Of a DNA stretch of 64,000 nucleotides, positions 1 through 10,777 are shown in pieces. Under the pieces are notes generated by a model. It was not told the DNA's origin, searched no databases, and saw only the letters and a program-made list of their open reading frames with translations. Within the stretch, counting starts at the first letter, position 1, and every line of letters starts with the position of its first letter. The DNA lies in assembly GCA_030737875.1 (NCBI GenBank), contig CM060911.1, positions 90,292,599-90,356,598 on the forward strand, given 5' to 3'. Origin of the DNA: Allium sativum. Lineage: Eukaryota; Streptophyta; Magnoliopsida; Asparagales; Amaryllidaceae. The position numbers and the translations under genes are program-made.

Positions 1-422
1 GTTTCACGAAAAATTCCCAAATTAAAGTATACTTAATTAAGTGAAATGGGTTGCGCAGAGAAATATATATATATATATATATATATTGATACATATATAT
101 ATATATATAATTGAAAATTAAATAAATAAATATGCAAAAATGTTCAAAACAGCGAATTGGGAGAGGGGAATAACCGAACCGGCCGATTTTTGAGGTCGAC
201 CCAAGCTAGCTGGGTCGACTAGGGGTTAATCCAGGGTGTTTGGCTGTCAACCCGTGGGCCGATTCGCTCAAATGCAGATTTTGCATTTGGATGGTTCTCA
301 TGGTTCATCTTTAATCTAAAGGCCCTAGATGGTTCCTACACTTGACTTCTTCCCCAAGACATGCTTTGATGGCTTGGATTGAATCTAGGTTTAATCCTAT
401 GGCCTAAAACACTTGCCTACTC

Positions 423-430
423 TATAAATA
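423..430 (+). promoter_or_regulatory. TATA box of LTR E
   Basis: TATAAATA preceded by CTC and followed by AG, a canonical plant TATA box. The same octamer occurs in the related D LTR. Transcription would start near 455, leaving about 2.4 kb of this LTR downstream of the start site. Confidence 0.6.
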
Positions 431-1040
431 AGACCCTAACCTACCCTAAATCATCATTATTCATTCATACAACTAAACTATGGAAAAATCAATCCTCTCA
501 TGGCCTCCACTCTCTTCATAAAATTCCTAAATCAAATTTCTAAGAGATTTCCATGCATACAAGTGTATTTAGGCTTGTATGATCCTCTTTAGCTTGCATT
601 AAAGTCTTGTTTCTCTATTGGCATCATAAAGGAGGAGTCTTGATCAAGTTTGCTTGCATTTTGGGGTTTTAATTTGTTGCATAAGGGGTTTCTTACATTT
701 TCTATACTCATTTGAGTCCACATAAGCATTGTAAGCCTATTTCTACTCTTGTATTTTAACTATGAAGTTAATATGTTATGTTGCAAGTTGAGTTTGGGGT
801 TAATCATGATATGTGCTTTGATCTTATGATTTTATGCATAAGCTTACTCTATGCATGTTAGTAAAGTCATTACCTTGGCTTTATGCATAGAAAGATGTGA
901 TCTTTGGTTGGAAATGTTGCATGATGCAACTTTGAAACTCTCATAAACCTTGTATTAACATGCATATAATGTTATATGCATGTTACTAGTCCTTATCTCA
1001 TGCTATCTATGGCCATGTTCCGCCTATTTGCCAAGTTTGA

Positions 1041-1158
1041 TGTTATGCATGCATATGAACCTTATGCAAGTTGAAACCATGTTATGCATGCATATGAACA
1101 CTATGCAAGTTAAAATGATGTTATGCATGCTTAGGAATATTTTGCAAGTTGATAACAT
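1041..1158 (+). repeat. 39-bp tandem repeat, about 3 copies
   Basis: Three imperfect units starting at 1041, 1080 and 1119, each beginning TGTTATGCATGC and containing TATGCAAGTT or TTTGCAAGTT. They lie inside LTR E and look like local slippage duplication. Confidence 0.7.
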
Positions 1159-1342
1159 GATATGCAAGTTTGTGATCACATCTTTGTCTCATATGCCACC
1201 ATGTTTAACTTGTGGCTCCAACACATTTATGTCATGATTTTGCCAAGTTCCCTCTTTCTATCCTTTATGCGCTATTGCGATATGTAAGCGAGGGGATTGC
1301 GTTTGGGGTTGGGTAAACTTAAAAGACATAAAAACGTAAGCT

Positions 1343-1409
1343 TGGGAATTTACCTATTAAGTTAGGTCTACCCATTGGGAATTTACCTATTAAGTTAGGT
1401 CTACCCAAT
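1343..1409 (+). repeat. 33-bp direct duplication
   Basis: Two adjacent near-identical units, from 1343 and 1376, each TTGGGAATTTACC followed by TATTAAGTTAGG and TCTACCCA. The D LTR also contains two related blocks (6060-6180, minus strand), so the duplication may be old. Confidence 0.65.
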
Positions 1410-2461
1410 TGCTTGAAAATTTGTAATGTGTTTTGGAAACATGATGGACATGACACTTAGAAAACATGAGGATGGCCAACTCGAGGTTGGGTTGAGCCTG
1501 TAGCATAAACCTACCCGGAACCGACCGGCTTAACTAGTGGCTACAAGCAATAGGACCCAATGTGAGTAGTTGGTCATGTTGCACGTGAAACCTGAGGTTA
1601 GACTAAGTTGTGATGTAAACCTACCCGGACCCGCCCGGCCTAACTAGTAACCACAACAAGGTCTAATGTGAGAGGTTGGGTGCATTAAATTAATTAATGC
1701 CACATGGTAGGGTTAAGTCATGGACCGCTTGAATACTTAACCAATTAAACACGATGGGTTGATAGGGTTAAGTCATGAACCTTGGGCACACTTAACCAAC
1801 TTGGTACTTGGATGAGTTGGGTTAACCACGTTTAACCCGTTAAGGAAACCCTAGTTACGTGGTCCTTTTCACCAGTAACCCTCTTAGTTGTATCATGATA
1901 CCCTAGGGACTAGGCTAGGGTGGGGCACGATTACTGGGATGACATGTAAGCGACCAAGACGACGGCTGTGTAGGTGCGCCGGTGTAGGTTCAGGCGGGCC
2001 ATGGTCGTGTACATGGTCCGGAGTTGAAAAAGCAGGCACGGGCACCAGTAGGTTTAAACTGTGCGTGCTTGGTTTGTGTTAGTGGTTGACACCCTAGGAC
2101 TTGATACACCCTAGGGTGGACCTAGCACAGTTTAGCTACACTTCGTAGTTGGGCCGTATGACACCGACACTTGACGAGTTAGGCTTTAGGAGAGCCGATC
2201 GACTAGACCGTGCTAGTTGGACCTTGGTTTAGGTCATTCATGATGTTGGGCCAAACTTGGGCCTAGGGATCACTTCTTGTTTACACTTGACATGACTTGT
2301 GATACTAGTACACTTGGTGCAAACCTCAACCTTGTACATGCGGTGCCACACTTGATCTATCTTGTTGACTTTTTCCATGCCAGTTATCATCCTATGACTC
2401 ATCCTTGTTTACATATACAGTTAACTTTATTAGTTGTTGTACAATAGTAGGTAGGACTTAC

Positions 2462-2475
2462 CAGTCTTTTGACTG
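2462..2475 (+). promoter_or_regulatory. Conserved 3'-LTR hairpin, LTR E copy
   Basis: CAGTC-TTTT-GACTG, a 5-bp stem with a 4-nt loop, flanked by AC and ACC. A poly-C tract ending in CAG follows at 2506-2519. It lies about 415 bp before the LTR end. Confidence 0.6.
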
Positions 2476-2845
2476 ACCCATTTTCTTTCGCCTCTTTTCT
2501 TTCGTCCCCCCCCCCCCAGGTTTACAGGGCGGGAATACCAGTACTTAGCTTGGATCTTAGCTGCTTTTCCTGGATAGCTCATGTATGCTTTGGACTTGAG
2601 CTCGCTATGGTTTTCTACCTTGGGGATAGCTACTTTATGTTTTCCTTTCCAGTTTCCAGTTTTATGTTTCTAGAATTTGTTTATGGAAAATAATGATCAA
2701 GTACTGTGTTGTAACTTAACTTATGGTTTTGATATGCTAGTTTTTATCCGCTGCTATATTTACTCTGTTTTTTTTTTTTTACTTATATGTTCTGTCTTGT
2801 GATATCTGCATGCATGTTTACCTTGTTTAAACGCCCCTCCAAAGT

Positions 2846-2870
2846 CAGTGCCCTTGCAAGAGTGGCACTG
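2846..2870 (+). other. Terminal U5 stem-loop, LTR E
   Basis: Perfect 7-bp stem CAGTGCC/GGCACTG enclosing an 11-nt loop that contains the palindrome CTTGCAAG. It ends 19 bp before the LTR terminus, the position where the other families here also carry a hairpin. Confidence 0.5.
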
Positions 2871-2889
2871 GCGGAGGTGGGGTGTTACA

Positions 2890-3949
2890 AATGAGATGCG
2901 CCAGAATCGAATAAGGTACGGACAGGATGATCAAACAGAAAAACTAAGCTTTCAATAGAAATTGTTCTACCTCTTTCTTGCAGCGGTGGGGCCGCAATAG
3001 CCTGAACTTGCCCCCTTGCCTGCCCTGGTGCCATAAGAGCCTGCACCTGTCCTCCCGAGGTAGACCCTGCCCTCTGCCCCTTCTTTGGACAGTCCTTTAC
3101 TAAATGTCCCGCATCTCCACAGTGAAAACAACCAATCTTCTTTTTCTTTCTACAATCTTTGCTGAGATGGCCAGGCATCCCACAATTGAAGCATTTCTTC
3201 TTCCCTTTGCCATTATTGTTTTTACCACCCTTCTTATTTTGCTGTTGGGGTTTCTTCTGATCCCCTTTCTTTTAAACTGCCTTATCCTCATGCATAAGTG
3301 CCATTTCTACTAGCTTTTCAAAGGTGGCTCCCATAGGGATGTGGGTCATAGCCAACCCTTGCAACGGTTCATTCAAGCCTCTAACGAACCTCAAAGCTTT
3401 CTTCTCTGGCGTGTTCACCAACTCCAAGCCAAACCTTGCTAACTGATTAAATTTATTGACATATTCCTTTACTGATGAGCTCCCTTGCTTTAGTGCCAGG
3501 AATTTTTCCATATTTAAGTTCTCCTCTGCCCTTGAAAGAAACTTTGCCTCAAACCTTCGTCTGAAATCCGCCCATGAATCAACTGGACGTTCCCCGTTAG
3601 TGACCTCCCACCAAAACGAGGCCTCTCACTTCATTAACCAAGCAGCTAAACGGACTTTCCTCCCATCTTCCACTTCAAAGATATCCAACAATTCCTCAGT
3701 CTCCTTAAGCCAATCTCTGGCCTCCACAAACGTCTCAGTCCCTTGAAAAGTTTTTCCTCCCATAGCCTTGAATTCCTTGCACGTCTTTGCAAAAGTGTCA
3801 ACACGAGGAGGAGGAGGAGGAGGAGGAATGGGTGTAACTAGGGGTGGAGGAGTATCCGCTGGGCCTGCAGTGGTGGCCCTAGCCTCCAAGTATATCCTAA
3901 ACCACCCTGGAATCGTCACACCTTCTAGGAGATTAAGATCTTCAGCCAT
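2890..3949 (-). pseudogene. gag: gag-pro remnant of element D
   Basis: Minus-strand reading frame starting at an ATG at 3949-3947 (reads MAEDLNLLEG). Visible in order: a proline-rich stretch encoded by GGA/AGG repeats near 3800-3830, a capsid-type region with the gypsy gag pattern FLALKQG..SVKEYVNKFNQL (near 3500-3420), a basic linker, two CCHC knuckles CFNCGMPGHLSKDC and CFHCGDAGHLVKDC (3195-3085), then the aspartic protease active-site start DSGAS at the E junction. All parts lie in one frame and are broken by only two in-frame stops, a TGA near 3625 and a TAA near 3270. Gag packages the element RNA. Two stops and the E insertion make this copy non-functional. The family call (plant Ty3/gypsy) is firm; the lineage within it is not assigned. 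Confidence 0.85.
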
Positions 3950-4144
3950 GCTGAAACGAAAAAGGAAAGATTCAAAATGGAGAATTCGAAAGATAAAGAT
4001 AAGGATGTGGCTATTTGGGATTATGTTTTTCATAAAAACTCTCTTTAAATAACATGTTTTTTTTTTGAAAGCACTTCTTCCAAAAATACTTTAGAAAAAA
4101 AATATTTTTCTAAAATTTTTTTTTATCTGTTCTGGTAACCTTAT

Positions 4145-4156
4145 GCTCTGATACCA
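4145..4156 (-). other. Primer binding site of element D (tRNA-Met)
   Basis: The minus strand reads TGGTATCAGAGC, the standard plant retroelement site complementary to the 3' end of initiator tRNA-Met, two bases from the LTR end. It fixes D as minus-strand and 4159-7240 as its 5' LTR. Confidence 0.92.
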
Positions 4157-4544
4157 CGTGTAACACCCCACGTCCATTAATGTCACTCACAAAGGGAATG
4201 CATTAACTTCCATGGAGGTTTTAAGTGAATATAGAACAGTAAAATTACAACAAGACAGATATAAAATAGTACTTGGAAATTCAAAAACTTTATTTCATTG
4301 TAGCAGAAGTCAAAACATGTTTGATTACATCATAACACCATATTCAATGTCAAGTACAATATCTATCTTGATAAAACAAGTACATAATCCCATTACATGA
4401 ATAGCCATTAAAAAGAAAGATAACAAGCTGGACTTTACTTCAGCAGTCCAAGCTTTCCAGAAGATAAGCGATCCAACTAGACTCCACTAGAACTTGGCCC
4501 AACCTGCGGACCTGAAGGGAGAAAAAGGATGGAAAAGAGGGGGT

Positions 4545-4559
4545 CAGACATAAAGTCTG
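4545..4559 (-). promoter_or_regulatory. Conserved 3'-LTR hairpin, D version with compensatory pair
   Basis: CAGAC-loop-GTCTG in the same flanking context (ACC before, ACC after, in sense orientation) as CAGTC-loop-GACTG of the other families. The fourth base pair is A-T here and T-A elsewhere, so pairing is kept. Confidence 0.6.
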
Positions 4560-6667
4560 GTGAATATGATAATTCTACAATTCTATTACCAAAATAACTG
4601 GACTAAGGCATAAGCTGGAAAACAAGAAAATGTCTATGAAGAGCAGATTAAGGACATAGACAATCGCTAAAGGCAACGTTATAGGCGCTCCTAAATACTA
4701 AAGGATAAACACTATACTGCACGACACCAGTCACCCTAAAGATTCATCCCACTTAGCTTCACTTAGAAACTTTCCCAATGGCTTTACGTACCCCTAGCTG
4801 ACTACATAGGTGCCGCCTGCCCCTATCTCCACTAGGTGTACCCTACTTCCCATTATTCGATCGGCTCCCTAACTCGTAGATACCCGTGCTGGCCCCACAG
4901 TGGGGTGTATCACTCCCCTAAAGTGGCAACCTGATACAACGAACATGCACGGCTTATACCTACACGATGCAACAACGTCTTACCTACCAGCCCGGGTCCA
5001 CACACGCATATGAAACCCGTTGGACTTGCGTTGCCACCGCTCCCTGTTTTGGCCTCTTATAGTCAAACCCAGTATGCGTGTCCCGTCCTCGACTTGGGTC
5101 GAGCCCACAATGATACGTTTTGGGATACTGGTTGAAATGGGCCCCCATTATTTACCACAAGCATTCCACCTAAGCTTGTCCCCATTAGTCCATCCCACTT
5201 AACCCACTTAGTCATGTTCATTTACATGTGTGTTTGGTTAAGTCTAATCGTATTTCAAATGCCTCTAAAGGCAACCACCAGATTCCTCATGCCACCCAAG
5301 GCACCTACTTAACCCCCATGTCCCACCTTACATGATTATCTGGTTAAGTATTTCTTAGTTCATTAAGGCCATAACCTCATAAAGACCTCTCACATTAGAC
5401 TGGCATTTATGGCAGCTGGATTTGCCGGGCGGGTCCGGGCAGTCTTACACCATAAAAGAGTCTAACCTCGTGTCTTTACAACTGTTATGCTTTAGTTTGG
5501 GCCTAGGACCTCTCACATTGGGTCGACATTTGTGACTACTGGATTTGCCGGGCGGGTCCGGGCAGGTTTACATCACAAACGGGTCCAACCTCGTGTCCTA
5601 AGCATTGATAATTAATAATAATCCACTTTCCCCCAATTTTAATAATTCCCTACTTGAATTATTAATTACTTCCAATTTTTAACAATGTCCATAATTGACT
5701 CAATTATGGACATTCATTCATGGTATGCAACATCTTACAAAATTGCACCCAATTTATTAATTCCTAATATTACCCCTACCCCACGTTTGAACGTTTATTC
5801 GCAAAATATATGTTAGACTCGAATAGCCTAACTCATAGCATAAAAGAGATTATCATAATAACAACATGTATATGTGACCAAATGAATCATAATAAGGGGT
5901 GAAACTTGCATATGTCCAACTTGCATAGAATATACATGTCATGGATCTAAAGGTGTCAACTTGTTCAAAATTCACCTAATATGATCTCAATCAATTTTCA
6001 TAAACTTACATATGAACATGTGTGAATCAACATCATCTAATTTTTTAACAACATGGTTTTATATGGGTACACCTAACTCAATAGGCAAATTACCATAATC
6101 AAGTTTTATTTAATTATAGTTTCAAGTTTATGGGTACACCTAACCTAATAGGCAAATTCCCATAAACAAGATCCATTTAAATTAAGAAAAAAAACATAAC
6201 TTTGAGCATGATGCAACAACATGATTTTTCAACATAATATAGCATGATTTATAACATGGCATAGTATGATAGTATAACATAGCTTGACATGATTCTCAAC
6301 ATAGCATAAGAGAATTTACAACATAGCATGACATAGCATATATAATTTACATCATACGACAACATAATAACATAATAAGAGATCCACAATATATAGAATT
6401 TACAATTACAAATCACATCACTTTCTTGTGATCCATTCATAACTGAGTCAAATTAGTTTGTAATAGTCTTGTGAGAATCATCATACTCACCAACAAAAGA
6501 AAAGAATTAGAGAAAGAAAGATCTTTTGATTTGATTTGTGTAGATTTAGTTGTAGATGATTAGGCTTCCTCTTCTTAGTTTGTGACGGCTATGCTGTACT
6601 CCATGGCAGCAGCATGACGGTAGCTTCTCTAATTTTACAAGTGATTTAGGTCTAGGGTCTACCCACT

Positions 6668-6675
6668 TATTTATA
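6668..6675 (-). promoter_or_regulatory. TATA box of LTR D
   Basis: The minus strand reads TCTATAAATAAG, the same core as in LTR E. The likely start site is near 6640. Confidence 0.6.
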
Positions 6676-6795
6676 GATTTTAGAATGCATTTAGGCCATT
6701 AGATTTAACCTAGAAATAACCGCAGCCGTTCAGACAAGATGGGGTTTATCTTGTTGACTCAGCAATGAGTCAGAAGTGACTCAGCAAACACTCAG

Positions 6796-6798
<3 letters not shown>

Positions 6799-6842
<44 letters not shown>
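6799..6842. repeat. (TA)n microsatellite
   Basis: Uninterrupted TA dinucleotides between two parts of the D LTR U3. Confidence 0.95.
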
Positions 6843-6845
<3 letters not shown>

Positions 6846-6854
6846 TACAATGTA

Positions 6855-7205
6855 CACATTAGATACATCCCCCCCTTTTTCACACTTATTATTGTTTTTA
6901 TATACATATTAGATACATCCCCTCTCTTACACACTTATTAATATTTTTATATTCATATTAGATACATCCCCTCTCTTACACAATTATTAATATTATTATA
7001 TTCATATTAGATACATCCCCTCTCTTACACACTTTTATATTCATATTAGATACATCCCCTCTCTTACACACTTATTAATATTTTTATATTCATATTAGAT
7101 ACATCCCCTCTCTTACACACTTATTAATATTATTATATTCATATTAGATACATCCCCTCTCTTACACACTTTTATATTGATATTAGATACATCCCCCCTC
7201 TTACA
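6855..7205 (-). repeat. About 50-bp tandem array in the D LTR U3, 8 copies
   Basis: Eight units, each containing TTAGATACATCCCC and usually TCTCTTACACACTT, with spacers of variable length (some lack the TTATTAATATT part). As the array sits upstream of the TATA box it could be a repeated promoter element; this is inference. Confidence 0.85.
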
Positions 7206-7259
7206 CACTTTAGTGTTAATAGAAAATTCGGGGTGTTACAAGGTTAAACCATTTGAGTT

Positions 7260-8500
7260 AACCAGTTAGGTTAAACCATTTGAGTTGACCAGTTAAAGTT
7301 GACTAGTTAGAGTTGACCAGTTAGAGTTGACCAGTTGGAGTTATCCAAGTGGAATTAATCGAGTAGAGTTGTCGAATATCAATCATTCGAAGTAGAGTTA
7401 TCGAATATAGTGTATTCGAGGGAAGAGTAATCGAATATAGTTTAGTCGAGTGGAGAAATCAAATGTTATTCATTTGAGAAGAGTTATCGAATATAGTTTA
7501 TTCGAGTGGAGAAATCAAATGTTATTCATTTGAGAAGAGTTATCGAATATAGTTTATTCGAGTGGAGAAATCAAATGTTATTCATTTGAGAAGAGTTATC
7601 GAATATAGTTTATTCGAGTGGAGGAATCAAATGTGATTCATTTGAGAAGAGTTATCGAATATTATTTATTCGAAGAGTAGTTATCGAATATTGGTTATTC
7701 GAAGTTAGTTAATCCAAAGGAGTTAATCGAAGAGTTAATCCAAAGGAGTTATTCGAAGTTAGTTAATCCAAAGGAGTTATTCGAAGTTAGTTAATCCAAA
7801 GGAGTTATTCGAAGTTAGTTAATCCGAAGGAGTTAATCGATGAGTTAATCCGAAGGAGTTAGGCGAAGAGTTAATCCAAAGGAGTTATTCGAAGTTAGTT
7901 AATCCGAAGGAGTTAGTCGAAGAGTTAATCCAAAGGAGTTATTCGAAGAGTTAATCCAAAGGAGTTAGACGAAGAGTTAATCGAATATAGTTATTCGAAA
8001 GAAAGTGTTAATCGAATATAGTTTATTCGAGTAAAGTTAAAAGAGTTAATCGAATATAATTTATTCGAGTAGAGTTAGAGAAGTTAAATCGAATTTAGTT
8101 ATTCGAAAGGAGTTTATCAATTTGAGTTAAGTTAATCGATTTGAATTAAGTTGAATCGAAATGGAGTAAATCGATTAGAATTTAGTTAATCGAGTTAGAG
8201 TAAATCGAATATTGGTTATTCGAAGGTAAATTATTCGAATTAGTTATTCGAAGGAGTTAATCAAATGAGTTGATCCAAAGGAGTTAGTCGTATATTAGTT
8301 ATTCGAATAGAGTTAAAGGAGTTATCGATTAGTAAATCGAAAGGAGATTTTCGAATATAGCATATTCGAAAGAAAGAGATCGTATATTGTTTATTCGAAA
8401 GAGAGAGATTTCGAATATGAGTTATTCGAAGAGATATAATCGAATATAGGTTATTCGAGGGAGAGTTAATCGAATAGAGATTACTCGAAAGAGAGTTATA
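7260..8500 (+). repeat. Degenerate TCGAATA..TATTCGA array in B'
   Basis: Around 1.2 kb of imperfect 15-40-bp units mixing GAGTTAATCGAATA, ATAGTTTATTCGAG, GAGTTAATCCAAAGG and AGTTGACCAGTT motifs. Many units are self-complementary around TTCGAA or TCGAATA..TATTCGA. Confidence 0.85.
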
Positions 8501-10336
8501 CGTCGAATTCGATTATAGCAAATTCGGGAAAAGTACTATTTACTTTCCAGGGTTTAAATCAAGATTTAGTTATTGATTTAGAAATTAGGTGTCTATTAAA
8601 TTATTCGAGTTAGGAGATAAAGTTATAATTTAGGTTAGATATTGCAGAAGTAGGAATTATAACGTTATAGTTATAATCAAACGTTTTCATATAAGAAGTA
8701 GATTCGTAACCTGAATCCGAGAATTTGCGTAAACAGATGATTGGAAAAAGTGAGTGACGAGCTTCATCTATTTCACAGTAAAGGACGTTGTTAAATTAAG
8801 GTCTGAGAGGTAATTATACCCCAACTTGATTGACTTCAGAATTGACAAAGGAATAGTTGTGGTTCGATCTAAAAGGTTGATTAGGAATAAAGTTAAGGAA
8901 TAAGCGATAAAGGGATTAAGCGAAACGATGTTTTATACAACGTTCATTGGAAATCCGTAAATGAGTTTTGGAAACGTTTTCCAAATATAGTCAGATATGT
9001 TTTCTAAACATAGAAAATGAAATGTTTTCATGATAAGAATTTAAGAAATAGAGTTAAGCAAATTCAGAAACTGACTGGAGAGGGTAAGTTGAATGGTTTT
9101 CGAAGTGACGATCTGATGTTGGTTTCGACCTTCCGAATTGATACTTAGAGAATTGTGCTCATACTAGTTACGGTTAGGGACTGATAGTTGCGAAATAATA
9201 GTGATGTGAAAATAAGCTATGGAAATGTTTTCCAATGATTAATAACATATATTTTCTAAATATATGAAATAAGGAAATATGAACATATGATGATTGATCG
9301 ATCGAATTTCCATTTGGAAATAAGATCGTTGTTTGTACACCGACATGTTTCATTTGATAGTTGAATCACAGACTATCAAAGTTTTTACCATTTTAACGTT
9401 GTTATTATGGAGAGACCGGTTGGATTATTATCCAAAGAACCACTATGTATTGGCATAAGCGTTGCGAGCAATATCTGCCAAAGATAAATTGAAGACGGAG
9501 TAAAGTGCAAGGGCTGTTGTATAAGTCTTAGATAACAATGACTAAGATGGATATACTGAATAGTGCCTTCGGTTTGTCCAGTCCCAGGACAACGTATATG
9601 GAAGAAGGTCTGACAGAGTATATCCAATGGATCGCGTAAGTTGATCTGTTCAAACGTATTCACGTTTGGTGGCGGAGGAATTCGTTTCTCTTAGCTATAT
9701 ACCCGTGTTATTTTTGGATAAGTCAATGTGTGATTTGGCGGGTATGACAATGTGGCATTCAAAGTGAATGGTGATCAGATGTTCTGAAGATAGATGTAGC
9801 TTCTAGCCTCACACCAGGAAGTAACAAAAGTTGGGCTAGGCAGCATGGCTAGTTGGGTCATCCCCAAGCAGGGTGTATTGTCACCGATCTAGGGAATATC
9901 CATATTTATACTTCTTTTTGATTCTATATCTTCGGATGACGGTTGGATGGCCTACAACCGTGGTGGCAATATATTCGCGACACTCAAGCTAAATGAGTGA
10001 GCGGTCATGTGTGGCCGGGTTGCAAGACGTTCTTGTTGAACCCTGAGTGTATCACCTCTAGAGTACACTATTCAGAAGGTGCTCCCATACCTTGTCTGTT
10101 GGAATCCGTTCTCCGATAAGCGCCCTGCGGTTTATGATTTTATACTATGTATGTAGAACGTGAGATGCAAGCATTTCTGCTAGATTGATATCTATTTGTA
10201 CTTAGACATTATTATAATATCACAATGATATGCTTGTCAAAGTTGTTCAGATACTCATAAGGGAAAAACCCGTTCCGTATTCACGGCGTGGTCTTATGAG
10301 ATATCCTATACCTGTTTTAAACTATTTTACTCATAC

Positions 10337-10350
10337 CAGTCCCATGACTG
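10337..10350 (+). promoter_or_regulatory. Conserved 3'-LTR hairpin, B' copy
   Basis: CAGTC-CCAT-GACTG with flanks TACTCATAC and ACCCGGAGTTTAC, 385 bp before the LTR end. Confidence 0.6.
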
Positions 10351-10751
10351 ACCCGGAGTTTACTTTGTTGTTTTCCCTAAACTCTTGGGTACCTAAATTT
10401 GTACGGGCAGTCAAGTAGTCGGGATTTACAGATATACTTGGAGAGCTTGGAGCAGGAGGCTGCAATATTTTATAGCTATAGTTATTTCCGCTGTGTTGTA
10501 AGTGTTGTACTCTGATAAGTGCTATTGTATATATATAACTGTTTACTTCAAAGTTATGTTATATATTATATGTTATTCGTTCCGCTGTGAGATTCGTGTT
10601 ACTCTGATGATTCTGATGTTCATCTTCTTCTTCTATTCTATTAGTTCTATCTTTTCTTTCTCACCTTCTAAATTCTTTCGCTAACGTCTCGGAATTTCCA
10701 ACTCTCGAGGAGTCGGAAATTTCCAGCCGTTACAATATAAAATAAATATTT

Positions 10752-10777
10752 ATAAACAAATCGGACGATTTGTTTAT
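10752..10777 (+). other. 26-nt hairpin of A', compensated version
   Basis: ATAAACAAATCG-GA-CGATTTGTTTAT, a perfect 12-bp stem. The A copies read ACCG/CGGT at the tip instead of ATCG/CGAT, so both strands of one pair changed together. Confidence 0.65.

Larger units (their letters stand above)
1..2889 (+). mobile_element. Element E: LTR (3' portion), inserted into element D
   Basis: Plus-strand LTR whose right end is the inverted-terminal motif GTGTTACA at 2882-2889. Its left end is outside or at the very edge of the window. It is collinear with the D LTR read on the opposite strand: both carry a TATAAATA box, a block reading ATTTACCTATTAAGTTAGG or close to it, two CCCGG(A/C)CC-containing blocks and a CAGTC-type hairpin near the 3' end. 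No primer binding site follows position 2889. Instead the D protease-start region continues, so this is either the 3' LTR of a full element or a solo LTR. The expected target duplication (AATGA, 2890-2894) cannot be checked without the left end. Confidence 0.8.
2890..7240 (-). mobile_element. Element D: Ty3/gypsy-type LTR retrotransposon, 5' part
   Basis: Read on the minus strand: 5' LTR (7240 to 4159), primer binding site (4156 to 4145), leader, then gag running into the first residues of protease, where element E has inserted at 2889/2890. The remainder of pol and the 3' LTR are not in the window. The LTR termini are TGTAACACCCCG and GGGGTGTTACA, an extended inverted repeat around the TG..CA ends. 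D itself is inserted in the B' LTR at 7240/7241. Confidence 0.85.
4159..7240 (-). mobile_element. 5' LTR of element D (3.08 kb)
   Basis: TG at 4159 and CA at 7239-7240 on the plus strand. In sense orientation the order is a tandem-repeat U3 (7205-6850), an AT microsatellite, a TATA box at 6675-6668, and about 2.5 kb of transcribed LTR with the CAGAC/GTCTG hairpin near its end. No gene is seen in it; short open frames on both strands have no recognisable domain. Confidence 0.9.
7241..10734 (+). mobile_element. B' : family-B LTR, 3' half, plus orientation
   Basis: Reverse complement of the B LTR (36514 to about 39860). It starts inside the palindromic repeat array (GGTTAAACCATTTGA) at the D insertion point and ends with CCAGCCGTTACA at 10734. 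It is visibly more diverged from B than the two B LTRs are from each other. The 5' half is off the window to the left. No gene. An open antisense frame of about 92 codons near 9385-9663 lacks an ATG and is broken by a stop in one B copy. Confidence 0.88.

Noticed and set aside
9385..9663. 92-codon antisense frame shared by B' and B (45696-45974)
   Set aside because: No ATG start, stop codon in the left B LTR, and amino acid changes not obviously constrained.
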